Assembly: GCA_017893485.1 (NCBI GenBank)
Contig: CM030363.1
Span: 112,029,073-112,093,072, forward strand
DNA length: 64,000 nt
Direction: 5' to 3'
Source: Hemerocallis citrina
Taxonomy: Eukaryota > Streptophyta > Magnoliopsida > Asparagales > Asphodelaceae
Below are positions 11,969 through 22,900 of the stretch, piece by piece (positions within the stretch are counted from its first letter, which is position 1; every line of letters starts with the position of its first letter). Below the pieces are notes generated by a model, which worked only from the letters and a program-made list of their open reading frames with translations, did not search any database and was not told where the DNA came from. Made by a program: the position numbers and the translations under genes.

Positions 11969-12624
11969 GCTCCTACAACTAGTTGAGTAGAAGATGGACA
12001 AGTTCTAACTCCGTCAAACACTACACACATTATTCCAACCCCATCGACAATTCGTTATCTACTAACAACAAGTTCGATGCCTTGTTCTTTAGCTACAAAG
12101 AACCCATTCTATGGATCATCAATTTCACAAACAACAAGTCTCACTACAAGCATCAAACTACAATGAGTCTGCAAGTTAAAGAATCATTATAAAGGCATGC
12201 CGAAATGTTAAGCGACATAGTAATTCTACAATATGATCTACAAACCATCCTTCCGGCTCTGCGGGCAGGGAATGTTATTCCTAATAGACACAAACTGCCT
12301 CATAGGCTCCTGCCAGCTAACATCTCCCTAGGGCCACCTCAACTCTTGATGATAATATTCAAAACAAGCCTTCCATAGGAGGTCAAGACAAGCCTTCCAT
12401 ACGAGGGCACGCCCCAAGTCTTTTCTAAGTAACACCACCCCCACTGATCAAGCTCCAACCTCATCTTACGTGAAGCGCCGCACAAACGAATGAGTCCCAA
12501 CTCCGGCAAGTGCCGGTTCCACAGAAGAAAGCTAGCTCGATGTCCCGAAGACCTCATACACGACTACTTGAAAGCAAAGAGGAAAACAGAATTATCTCAA
12601 ATGCTGAACAAACATAAAGGACTT
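11969..12624 (+). other. Gypsy 1 3' untranslated region, no gene
   Basis: This is the continuation of gypsy 1 noncoding sequence after the solo LTR. It contains early degenerate forms of the later array unit ('CCCCATCGACAATTCGTT...AACAACAAGTTCGATGCC' near 12041-12090) and a local duplication 'ACAAGCCTTCCATA' near 12363 and 12389. No protein domain is seen in any frame. Confidence 0.6.
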
Positions 12625-12909
12625 CACTTCAATATCAAGAAGACTCGAAACAAGTTCCTCCGATAACTCTTGGACTCTATACAACGAGTGCAACTCTTTT
12701 TTCTCCGCTCGAGCCCCATCAACAACTCGTGAACATCATACAACGAGTTCGACACCTCGCTCTTCGCTCAGGCTCCATCAGTAACCCGTTGACGCAAAAC
12801 AACGAGATCGACGCCTTACTCACCGCCTAGGCTCCATCAAAAACTCGTTGACTCCGAACAATGAGTTTAATGCCTTGCTCTTCGCTCAGGCTCCATAAAC
12901 AACTAATTC
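12625..12909 (+). repeat. Start of ~60-bp hairpin array of gypsy 1
   Basis: Four to five units read 'CTCCATCAACAACTCGTTGA' then 'CTCCAAACAACGAGTTCGA'. The array is cut at 12909 by the family C insertion and resumes in exact register at 35181 once the duplicated AATTC/CATTC is removed. Each unit holds the inverted repeat AACTCGTTG...CAACGAGTT. Confidence 0.85.
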
Positions 12910-14925
12910 TGTAACACCCCGAATTCCGAACACAGGTAATTTGTAGCATAAACAGGATATTTACTTCAATTTCGTACAAAAATACAATGAATTTAAAACT
13001 TTTTCATTACAATGTTACTCTTTACAATACACAGCAGAAATTTATTTATAAAATACAACTTATATCATCAAAATCTTCAAACTTGCAATATCCTTCGACA
13101 CCAAACTCATGTCCATGCTGCTCGCTAATCCGAGTCCTCTAAAACTTGAGAACTGCGGGCACGTCAGTTGTATGCAACTGACACAATGCTATAATACAAT
13201 GATTCTTCAATTTAACAATCAAACTTGGATGCAAAAAAAATAAAATAAAATGAAAGGTGACTATCCTAATTATGTCAGTGTATAATATGAACCTAATGAC
13301 TAATACAGACACTTACACTTACGATAAAAATATAATGCGCACTTGTTCAGATTCTATGCATCCCATACTACATAAGTTCGAGGGCAATCCCTTAATGTAC
13401 TCCTCATTATAGAGTTCAATCTCTCGTTATGAAAACCTAGAACTATGACGAAGATCAAGATTTAGATATACTGTGAGTATTGGTTCTCTCCCCAAAACTC
13501 TGGAGGTTAGATTCCTTCCTCAGATATTCTGGAGACTATTTCACTCACATATGGGAATAAATGGAGAATGCCTTATCCCGTAGGTCATTCTAGAACCCTC
13601 ATCACACGAATGCCCCCGTGAGTGTCACACTCGTCCCAGAACTCTGGAGGTCAGACTCCTTCCTTGAATAGTCTGGAGATTATTTCACTTACATCCGTGA
13701 ATAAATGGAGAATATCTCACCCTGTGGATCACTCTGGGCCCTCATACTCAAGTTTGCTCATGTTTCATCATATCTCGCATCTAGTGCCTATTCTTAGAAT
13801 TCATTCATAATAAATCAGACCTAGAGCTAGTTTACCCTACCAGACTTGTACAAAAATACCGAGAATTCAAGCCAACACAGGCTACTTCTCACCTTTTTAT
13901 TTATCAAACCTACTGGCACCTTAGGCCTTACTCAGCTTCTAGAATCCGCACATCCAAATTCATCAACTCGTTAGGTTATTCTTAACCTCTTTTATTAAAT
14001 TCTTATTCATTCATATATCTTATTCCATGCTCATATACATTCCTTCCAATTAGTCAATCTCACAAATAACTAAATAACCTTTCCATCCATTATAATAAAA
14101 TTTTCAACAAAACTTCCCTTGATAATTTTTTTTTATCAAATACATCAAATCTAAATTTTCCATGATAATATTTTAGTTAAATCATAGTTTATCTTCCAAA
14201 CTAATTTGAATGAACTTCAAATCAAACATAGTTTAAAGCGATATAAACTCCAAAACTTATTTATTAAGCAAACTAATTTGTAACATAATTTAACCACAAA
14301 ATGAATCTTAAATTTATATATAATCATCTCAAATACTCCATTAATACACTAGATTAATTTAAACATTTCCTCAAAGTAATATATAAGAAAATGGATTTAT
14401 AAAAATAAAATAATAGCAAACACATCCCATCATGTTTCGAACCAGAGCACTAGTAGTGCTCTGGTCCCCTAGCTCGAACTAGGCCCTCTAGCCTCCCATT
14501 CATGCATTAACAGTCTCACAAAATTTGAAAGAAAAGAATCCCCAAAGGAGTCGCACCCGCCACCCCACCACTGTACATAGCGCTCAAAACCGAACACAAT
14601 AACCAAGCTCTGTAGCCTCTTAATTTGTCTATAGTAGTGACACAAAATTTTTAAATGTGAATTCTATGTTTCACATCTCGAATTAAAAATTCTTCCAAGA
14701 TTTCATTTTATAATCATTCCCACATTTACTAAACATCATACAATGAGTTGTAATAAATTTCCAGAGAAGAACTTCATTTTATCTAGTACATTTTAGCATA
14801 AATTTATACATATATCAATTTGCTTTTATTTAATATGGAATCTAGCATACGATTCACATGTATACAATTCGCATGTATAAACCGCCTCTTAGAGATAATC
14901 ACAAATTTGATTACTCTTTAAATAT
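12910..14925 (-). mobile_element. Family C large LTR, minus strand, 3' part
   Basis: This is the 3' portion of a family C LTR whose outer limits are 12910 and 35175, flanked by AATTC (12905-12909) and CATTC (35176-35180). The plus-strand start TGTAACACCCCGAATTCC is the complement of the forward family C end at 59590-59604, and homology runs through 13060 and the 'GTATGCAACTGAC' box (13170-13185). Two ~135-bp tandem units with 'AACTCTGGAGGT(T/C)AGA' occur at 13480-13750, and the block 'ACTTATGTAGTATGGGATGCATAG' on the minus strand lies near 13350-13380. The inner edge (about 14925) abuts a truncated gypsy 2 LTR with no TSD, so a deletion removed the middle of this LTR. There is no gene. Confidence 0.75.
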
Positions 14926-15119
14926 CTGGGCTAGTTTGAAACGGGTTGCCACCCATGACCAATAGGGCAGATGCGTTTTCAAGCTACTGGGATTTGTAGA
15001 GAGATCCAATTCCCATTTCAGACCCGTTTGTGGTGGAAGGTACTGTTTTACCATTGAGAGCTTTAAGATCCGTGCCCGATTTGAACGTTCCTGATTAAGT
15101 CCTATTTTTAGCCATATCA
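14926..15119 (-). mobile_element. Gypsy 2 3' LTR, truncated
   Basis: About 190 bases match the first part of the gypsy 2 5' LTR (34980-35146): 'GACCCGTTTGTGGTGGAAGG' and 'TTAAGATCCGTGCCCGATTT' are shared. On the minus strand it starts TGATATGGC, preceded by a polypurine tract (AGGAGTGGGGAAC, complement of 15122-15134). The rest of U3, R and U5 is deleted; sequence continues as family C LTR. The 69-codon frame here is only the LTR. Confidence 0.75.
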
Positions 15120-15121
15120 CG

Positions 15122-15134
15122 AGTTCCCCACTCC
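15122..15134 (-). other. Polypurine tract of gypsy 2
   Basis: On the minus strand AGGAGTGGGGAAC lies just before the 3' LTR start TGATATGGC. It is the expected primer site for plus-strand DNA synthesis and is comparable to GGGAGTAGGGGGCT before the gypsy 1 3' LTR at 42565-42578. Confidence 0.6.
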
Positions 15135-15689
15135 TAAAAATTGTGTTTTACAGCCTTTGGGGAGTAGTTTTGCTGTTTCAATGGCGTATGAGACTTTATC
15201 GGAGTTCTAAAGGGTGTTTGGATCTTGCTGGAGGTGTAACGATGTTGAATTGAGCTTGCAAAGTGTCCAAAATGATCTTGCAACTTTTCTGAATTTTCCT
15301 GATTTTTAAATTATTTTTTGGATTTTTTATTCAATTTCGCAAAGTGGTAATCTCAATCCAAATAGTACTAATTAATTGTTCTAATTAATAATTATATATC
15401 CAGGGGCTCAAAAATATTTTCCTAAATTTATAATTATTTTTTAGAATTTTTAATTATTTTTTTTAAAAATTTAATTAATTTTTTTGAATTTTAATCATTT
15501 TTCTCGATTTTTTAAATCATTAATCCATTTTATAATTAAAATAAAAGGATTAATGACGTGGCGTGATCTGCGATGTCCATCGTGTTGCTGGCGTGAATTT
15601 CTACAAAATCGGAGGGCAGATCAGCGCTTTGATGACGTGGCTTGATCTGGGCGGTTAGATCGGGAGCGCGCATCGGGAGGTAAGTGTTT
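15135..15689 (-). other. Gypsy 2 region upstream of 3' LTR, no gene
   Basis: This is AT-rich noncoding sequence (15290-15540 is strongly A/T with runs of TTTTTAAATTATT). It is similar in kind to 42230-42560 before the gypsy 1 3' LTR. From about 15555 it passes into GC-richer units with 'GACGTGGC(G/T)TGATCTG' that precede the array. No open frame of interest. Confidence 0.55.
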
Positions 15690-16530
15690 TCCCTCATTAG
15701 TAGCTCGGTAGCTTATATTTCAGATCTGAGCTACGTGGCACAATCTAAATGGTTGATCACGATCAGGGACAAATCACGAGGGATTAGTTTTCTCCTGTTA
15801 GAAGCTCGGTAGCTCGGATTTCAGACCCGAGCTGCATGGCACAATCTGAACGGTTGATCATGATCAGGCACGAATCACGAGGGATTAGTTTCCCCCCATT
15901 AGCAGTTTGAAAGCTCGATAGCTCAGATTTTAGATCCGAGCTATGTGGCACAATCTGAATGGTTGACATGATCAGGCACGAATCACCAGGGATTAGTCTT
16001 CCCCCGTTAGCAGCTCGGTAGCTCGGTAGCTCGAATTTCGGATCCGAAGTACGTGGCATGATCTGAGCCTCTTGATGAAGATCTGGCACGAATCGTGAGG
16101 CGGTATTTTTTGCCAATTTGCAGCTCGGTAGCTCGGATTTTGGGTCCGAAGTACGTGGCATGATCTGAGTCGCTTGATGAAGATCTGACACGAATCGTGA
16201 GGTGGTAGTTTTTGCTAATTTGCAACTCGGTAACTTGCATTTCGGATTTGAAGTATGTAGCATGATCTGAGCCGCTTGATGAAGATCTGGCACGAATCGT
16301 GAGACGGTAGTTTTTGCTAATTCGCAGCTCGGTAGCTCGGTAGCTCGGATTTCGGATCCGAAATACGTGGCATGATCTGAGCCGCTTGATGAAGATTTGG
16401 CACGAATCGTGAGGTGGTAGTTTTTGCCAATTCGCAGCTCGGTATCTCGGTAGCTCGGATTGAAGATCCGAAGTACGTGGCGTGATCTGGGCCGCTTGAT
16501 GAAGATCTAGCACTAATCGTAAGGCATTCT
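15690..16530. repeat. ~105-bp tandem array, 8 units, in gypsy 2
   Basis: Eight units of about 100-115 bp carry 'CTCGGTAGCTCGGATTTC', a palindrome near GGATCCGAA, 'ACGTGGCATGATCTGAGC', 'CTTGATGAAGATCTGGCACG' and 'AATCGTGAGG'. Best copies contain the 12-base palindrome TTCGGATCCGAA (16037, 16350). The array lies between the antisense extra gene and the 3' LTR. Two 168-169 codon minus-strand frames are created by the repeat and show the unit as repeated peptides; they are not real proteins. Confidence 0.9.
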
Positions 16531-16643
16531 GACAGGTCTATGCGCTGCTTCGTGGTTCCGCGCTTACAGATTCTGTCGTTTAGCCTTCTGATGGGCTTCC
16601 ATGGGGGCCCAAAACACTCAGAGGCCCATGTGAGTCTCTTTTT

Positions 16644-16653
16644 TACTATAAGA
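16644..16653 (+). promoter_or_regulatory. Candidate TATA box of the antisense extra gene
   Basis: TACTATAAGA is followed by a pyrimidine-rich stretch (CTTCTCCCCCTTCACC) and a first exon ending at the splice donor 16791/16792. It would drive transcription on the plus strand, opposite to gypsy 2. Position and context suggest this role; there is no experimental support. Confidence 0.45.
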
Positions 16654-16694
16654 CTTCTCCCCCTTCACCACTTTCTCATTCTTCACTTTTCACT

Positions 16695-18914
16695 ATGAGA
16701 ATCCGTTTTTGCTCTTGGGTGGCTATGCTAGCGGTCGCAGCCAAGCGCTTATTCTCCGGCGAACAATTTTGACCGTAGCTGTCACGTCAAGGTAAATATA
16801 TACTTTATTTTATATATATTTTCAAGATATCTAGAGTGTCATCGGGGAGTGAGACCTCCACCTCGGACCAAGAGAGTGATCGACCATTAGTAGTCTCATC
16901 GGTAGTGGACAAGGGGAAGAAAGTGTTAGGGTCGGCGATTGTGGAGACGGTAGTGGAGGGCGTAAAGAGAGTGGGTGAGTTAGGCAGGCTGCCATCCACG
17001 CTATCAAGCCTCGGGAAGGTGAGGGATTATTCCAATGACCTTCAGGCAAAGGTGGTGTATGGGAGGTCGACCTCATACGAGGAGAATAAATCGATGGAGA
17101 ATTCTGAGGTTGACGACATCCCCTCGGTTATGACTTAGGGGGATCTACAGAGTATTAGGAAAGGGTTCATGATACCGAAGGAGTATGCCCTGCTCCTCCC
17201 CGGTCCAGGATTCCGAGCATGTTCGGCGACTTTGCCTGACACATGTGCCCTCCCGTATGACATGCTAAATGCTGGCCTTCGACTGCCCCTGCCACCCTTC
17301 GTGACCGAGGTGCTGTGGTGGTACGGATTGAGTCCAGTCCAATATATGCCGAACTTGTGGCGGCATGTCATCGGCTTTATCCTTGGTTCGTCTTGCTCTG
17401 TAGTCTATACCGGATCAACCATATGAGCAAGATGGAGTACCGGTATTACTTATCTTCGCGGAAGGGCGTCAAACTGATCGAGAATCCGGACTCCATCAAA
17501 CATTGGAAGTGGAAGTATTTTCTGATCCGAGGTCCCCAACTTTGGGGTTTTCCGACGAGGTGGAGAGAAGACGTTTCGAGGTGGGAGAAGGCCGAGCCGG
17601 TGCTGACTCTGGAGGAAGAAGAGGTCGTGTCGAAGCTCCTCAGCCGTCTAACTTTCAGTTGGAAGGATATAACCGAGGGGGTTCTCTTTGGTGGGGGTCT
17701 CAGTCCGATTGACCATAGTATGCTTCATTTATTTTTTCTTCTTTTATTCCCAATTTTGCTTTCTTCTCGTGCTAACTCTTTTGGTTTTCTTTTTCTCAGA
17801 GGCCTCGGGTATGAATTTTCGAGCTATGTTGCTTAAGCGAGGAGGGGGTGCCGAAAAGGGCTTCGACAATAAGAAGAGAAAGAGGACGACGACGGGACCT
17901 CCGTCCGGCCGAGATACTAAGGTACCATCGGCGGTGACCCCAACGGTGGACTTGACATCCTCCTCCCTGTCTGCTCCTCAGGCGGTCCTTCCCCAGCCCA
18001 CACCTTTCGAACCTTCTGCCGAGGCCTTCTCCATTGGAGCTGCACTAGTGCTTGAAGCGCCACCTCTTACCGACGAGGCAGAAGCTATTCTAACCGAGGA
18101 GTACAAGAAGTTCTTTGTCCCCGACTGGCGGGTGATGAAGCATGATGGCTTCCTCGAAGATGCTCTGCGTCACATGCCGACCTCGAAGAATCAAGCGACT
18201 TTGAAGGCGGGGACCGTGGGCGATGACGTGCTTGAGATCGCCAGGGCTACGATGTCGGTAAGTGTTTGTTAGGCCTTCTTAATTTCAAAGTTTGTCACGT
18301 TCGACACTCTAAGTCTTCTCTGCTTTCAAATTTCAGATTACGTGCCACTTCAGCCACCTCATAAAGCAGTTCGCCGAGCAGAAGAAGGAGCTCAAGGGGA
18401 CGTGCGACAAGGAACGGGTTGAGAGAGCTAAGGCAATGAAGTCGTACGAGGCGGAGCAGCATCTCTCGGAGTATCGAGCTGTTCAGATCGGCCTTCTCGA
18501 GGCGGCCTTAGCTAAGGTAAATGAGTGTACCACTATGGAAGCGGCGAGAGCGGATGAGGAGAAGGCAAAGGCCGAACTAGAGAAGGAGAAGGCCATGAAG
18601 GCCTCCAAGGAAACGCGGAAGGAGAAGGAGGCAGCGGTGGCTACGGCAGCGAAGGTGATCCAGGCCGAGGCGGAGGCCCACATGCGCACAAATATGGAGG
18701 AGTCCTATGCCCGAGCTCTCAAGCACGTTGAGGCTCGCATCCCCGGCTTCGACCGCTCGGGGTATAGTTTGTATGACCCCATCGAAGGCGAGGAGGTGGC
18801 GGCGGCATTAGAAGCTGAAGGAGGAGGAGAAGAAAACAAAGAGGAAGAAGAAGAAGACGAAGGGGATGTAGTGGTGCGAATCCGCAGACAACGATCGTGG
18901 AGGTGCCGAAGGTG
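16695..18914 (+). pseudogene. Antisense extra ORF of gypsy 2, 'putative gypsy type transposon' protein (Pfam PF04195-like), with introns
   Basis: The gene runs opposite to gypsy 2 gag-pol, between pol and the 3' LTR, as extra ORFs do in some Tat elements. Predicted layout: exon 1 to 16791 (CAAG|GTAAAT), main exon from about 16836, intron 17718-17799, exon 17800-18257, intron 18258-18336, last exon 18337-18914. Both later introns have GT...TTTCTCAG or TTTCAG ends and removing them keeps the frame exactly, giving '..PIDHKASGMNF..' and '..ARATMSITCHF..'. The core reads 'LPGPGFRACSATLPD', 'LNAGLRLPLPPF', 'GLSPVQYMPNLWR', then 'WGFPTRW', as I recall for PF04195. The C-terminus is an Ala/Glu/Lys coiled coil with an acidic tail. 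Damage: GTG where ATG is expected at 16836, a stop at 17136, and a frameshift near 17380-17425. Molecular function is unknown. Confidence 0.75.
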
Positions 18915-19080
18915 ATCGCAGAGCAGCCCCTCAAGGTGGCTCCTTGACTCTGAGTATACTCATTCTTCGTCTATGATTTTTGACATTTTGTTTTTGTACT
19001 ACCCTACAGCGGACTGGCCACCGCTTTTGTACTCTTTTGTCAATGAAATGAATTTTCTTGAATGCAAGTGTTGTGATGTA
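18915..19080 (+). terminator. 3' UTR and likely polyadenylation region of the antisense gene
   Basis: After the TGA at 18912-18914 comes a T-rich 3' UTR with TTTGTACTCTTTTGT and AATGAAATGAA (about 19042-19052), a near-consensus plant polyadenylation signal. This is inferred from sequence only. Confidence 0.35.
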
Positions 19081-19126
19081 GGGCCCAAAGAAGATTAGAA
19101 CTATCTTGTAGCTCCTCTCACGCTTC

Positions 19127-19860
19127 GTGAGTTTGGCATTATTTTTTCTTTATTGGTTCACTCAGGGTGGCGATTTGTCCGTTCTCCGTCATAGGCTCGG
19201 CGTTACGGAGTTAGGCCTTTCTTGTTCTCGGGGGTTGCTTTATAAAGTGGAGCGAGAGTTAGGCCATTTGAGGCTCACCTTAGCTCGCCAAGACATCGAG
19301 ATGAGGCACCTCAAAGAGAGGCTTCGCGAAGTGCCTACCGAGGGTGAGGAGTCTTGCCCTTCGATGGAGGCCAACCAGGGTCTCCGGATCAAGTTTCTTC
19401 ATCACACTCTATTCGAGGTGAGGTCTGAGAGAGACGGATTGAAAAATTTGGTGCTCGAGAATAGTCTGGAGGCGGCCTATCTCCGAAGGACTCTCTCGAT
19501 GCCTCGCGCGAGGTTGGTTTGAGCCGACTACCTCGGCTAAAGATTAGAGTAACAGATGACTTGCTTAAAGAGTGGGTTTTTGAGGTAGAGGCAGAGAATA
19601 TTCGTTTGCGGCGTCTATCCGAGGGGAGCAATGTCAGAAGCACATCGTGCCCGCAGGGAGAGTATGCGCAAGGGAGGTCGTTCCATGAGTTGGCGCTTCG
19701 TTCGCCCCCCGTCATGAGACACCTTGGAGACGCACAAAGCGGGGTAGCCGGCTCGTCAAGTGGAACATCTGTTGGGGCGACTGTTAGGCTACCAGGTGCT
19801 GACAGCGCCACTCGGCTCGCCAGCTTGGAGACTTCCATGGAAATGAGGCGACAGTAACAC
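19127..19860 (+). pseudogene. Second antisense coiled-coil ORF remnant in gypsy 2
   Basis: A 3' splice-like TTCACTCAG ends at 19165. After it a frame reads 'GGDLSVLRHRLGVTELGLS' and continues with heptad-rich, charged sequence ('KVERELGHLRLTLARQDIEM', 'RHLKERLREV', 'RSERDGLKNLVLENSLEA') to a stop at 19520. Another frame (19519-19857) overlaps and the sequence is cut at 19951 by a solo LTR. I do not recognise a domain. It may be a duplicated or downstream exon of the antisense gene, or a second extra ORF. Confidence 0.4.
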
Positions 19861-19951
19861 AACGCTCGCTGACCCTGTGTATCGTTTAATAGAAGCAGCT
19901 CGTTCCCTAGGAGGGGCTAGGGCGGAATTTTGTAATCTTGTAGTCTGTTTC

Positions 19952-22900
19952 TGTAACACCTGTTTTTCCCAATATGTATTTTCCGTGTATTTTCTGTATT
20001 TAAAATTTTCGTAAGTTATTTTTACCGCCTTCAAATTCTTTTTCTTAAAATGTATTGTCGGATCTCCTACTAAAGTTTATTTTTAATCAATAATTTTTGT
20101 AACTATTTACGATGATTTTTATACCCTATTAATGTTATTATTATTATTTTTATCAGTATTATTATTATTACTGTTATTCTTATTTTATTATTATTATTAT
20201 GATTATTGTTATTTTCTATTGGATTTATAAACCCTATTTATGTTCTTAATGGATTTTAAACTCAATACCCTTTATTTTCCCAAAACCCAATTACCCATTA
20301 TCCATTTTAAAACCTATAACCCATTTAATTTCTTATTGGATATTTTATTAAACCCTATTGGATTTTAAGCCCGTATACCCATTACCCATCTGTACCCTGT
20401 TCCACCCTACCCATTAACTAAACCCAACCCGCAACCCACTAAAACCCTAACTCTGCCTTTTATATATATACCCCAATATATAGCCTGTTCATCTTCCAAA
20501 ACTTCTCAACCGCCCTGCATCTTTCTCTCCCTCTCTCCCAACTCTTTCGGCATGCATCCCCGTCGTGCCGCCCTCGCGCAGCCTCTCGACCTCCCTTGTA
20601 ACGATGTTGGCTACAGCGCGCCAGCCTCCCGTGTGCTCTCCGACCTCCCTCCCGTCCCCTAGCGCTGCACCACAGCGTCAGACGATAGCAGACACGACCC
20701 CAGCAGACTCTGATAGTCGCCACCTGCCGCCTCCCGACTCCCAGTCACCGCGATCCTGTGCCCATGTGCTGCGCCTCCCTCTAATGCGCTGCACGCCAGC
20801 CAGAGCCAGCCCCCCTCCAGCCTCTCCTCCCAACGCCGGCGCTGCTTCTGAGCGCCGTCGCTCTGTTTACCGTCCGTTGCCTGCAGCCGCTAGCTGCTCC
20901 CGTCCATCACAGCCGAGCCAAACCCATTAGCTTTTGCTGTTGTTTGAGTTTTGATCAACTTCGATTATGGGCCGTCCGTTGGATAGATCTTGATCATCTT
21001 GATCACCTTGATCTAGGCCGTTCGATCTCTTCTTGATCGTCACGATCCTGATGATCATCAAATTTCTTTGATCGCAGCCGTTCAATCGATCGATCTTGAT
21101 CTTCATCATTATCTTCATCATTAGGAAAATCTGACCGTCCGATTTGATCCGATCATCTTGATCTTGATCTTCGATCTTAGCCGTCCGATTGTGTTCGTGA
21201 TCATCGTCTTCATTGTGCTCATGATCGTTCGTTGTGTTCGTGCCCCGGGAATCCGTTCCCGTTATTCTTGCTTTTGCATCGTTTTTGTCGTCGTATCTCA
21301 GGTAAGTAACTTGTATTCTTTTTTTTGTGTAATACAAGTACTAAATACCACTTGTAGTGTAGTTGGGGTCTAGAGACAATTTGTGTGTAAATCCCCTTAT
21401 TGATATTGTCTCTATGGTGATGATTTTACCAATAGTTGCCTCACGACATACATGACATGATATAACCTAGTATTGACCACATCTTGTTGCATATATGCGT
21501 GTCGTTCATGTGTTATCTTGTGCTCATTTGTGTTATTCGTGGTAGACTTGTTGTGGACTTGTGATATACCCTATTCCATGTTGGTTGGACATCTAGTACA
21601 TTATATTTAATGTTTGGTTATGATTTGGACAAGTTTTATGTGAACTAGTTAAATTTGTACATGAAGGATATTTTCAGTTTTGCCGGTTTTCTCGTTTTGA
21701 TCAGTATTTTAGACCCTATTAAGGTCAGTATTTGAAAATATTTTGTGAACATGAGTTGTAGATAATTCTATCTATTTTCCAACCCTTTTGACAGATCTCA
21801 GTTTCTATTTTTGGTTTGCGAGTTATGTCTATTTTACTACAGTAGTGTGGAAAGATTCTCAGATTTTGTTTTCTATGAATTCTAAAGAGTAATCTATTTC
21901 ATTTTGGTGTTAAAATTATTATTTTGATCTGAAATTTTACTCAGTACTTCTAGACTTGATTGGTATTAACCCAGAATTTTTATGGATTTATTTGATGAGT
22001 TTCACAAACCGTTCTATGTTTCCAAACGAATACTATACTAACAGATTTTTTATACTGTTCACGAAAGAACCTAATTTTCGACCTAATTCTACCTACTGTT
22101 TGAAAAATATTTCTGAATATGAAAGTTAGATTATTGTATCCATTTTATCACCCTTTTGGCGGATTTGGATTTTGATTTATGGTTTGCGAGATATTGTTGT
22201 TTTCGTACTGCAGTGTTTATAATTCTAGATTTACAAAACTATTGCATCTTGATGTTTTCTAATTTTGTTGACGAAACTATTCATATTAAAAAATTATGAA
22301 ACTTTATATTATGATGCTTCACATATAGGGGAATACCCTAGATTTTTCGTGGATTTAATTAATGAGTTTTTATGCTGTTTTCCTGACCTTGAATACAATC
22401 TTCTGATTTCTGGCTGAACTCGTTTTCTAGTTTCAATTCAGTTTTGACTCATGTTTTTGTGAAATACTACATGACTTATATATGTTCGCTGGATTTGGCC
22501 GGGAGTCTAGTTTCCTGATTTTTTGACGGATCCAGATTTGCGTGTTGTAAAAATGGGAATTCCTGTTTTAGTGCAGTACTATCTTGCTGTCTTGAATTGG
22601 AAATCTCGTTGTTTTATCCTTTTATGTGTTATTTTTCACCCGTACATGTTTATCTTACAACTTGAACCTGTTACTTCATCATACCATGTTACTCTTGACC
22701 TGTTTGTGACCAATACATGCCTGTTTGATTAATAATAACAAAATAACAAAGCCAGGATTAAGGGAAAGACCTTAGTAGTGGACAATATAGGTATGTGTAC
22801 TCAGAAGGGGGCCCGTGATCCCATTATCTGCCGCCATATTTCATGATTACATGATTCATGCTTGATATTACTTGTTGACATATTTCATGATTACATAATT

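Noticed and set aside
15784..16513. Two ~168-codon minus-strand ORFs with repeated 'PDLHQ..QIM' peptides
   Set aside because: They are produced by the ~105-bp array and have no domain.
18483..18934. Minus-strand ORFs opposite the last exon of the antisense gene
   Set aside because: Ala/Ser- and Leu/Pro-rich shadows of the Glu/Lys/Ala coiled coil on the plus strand.
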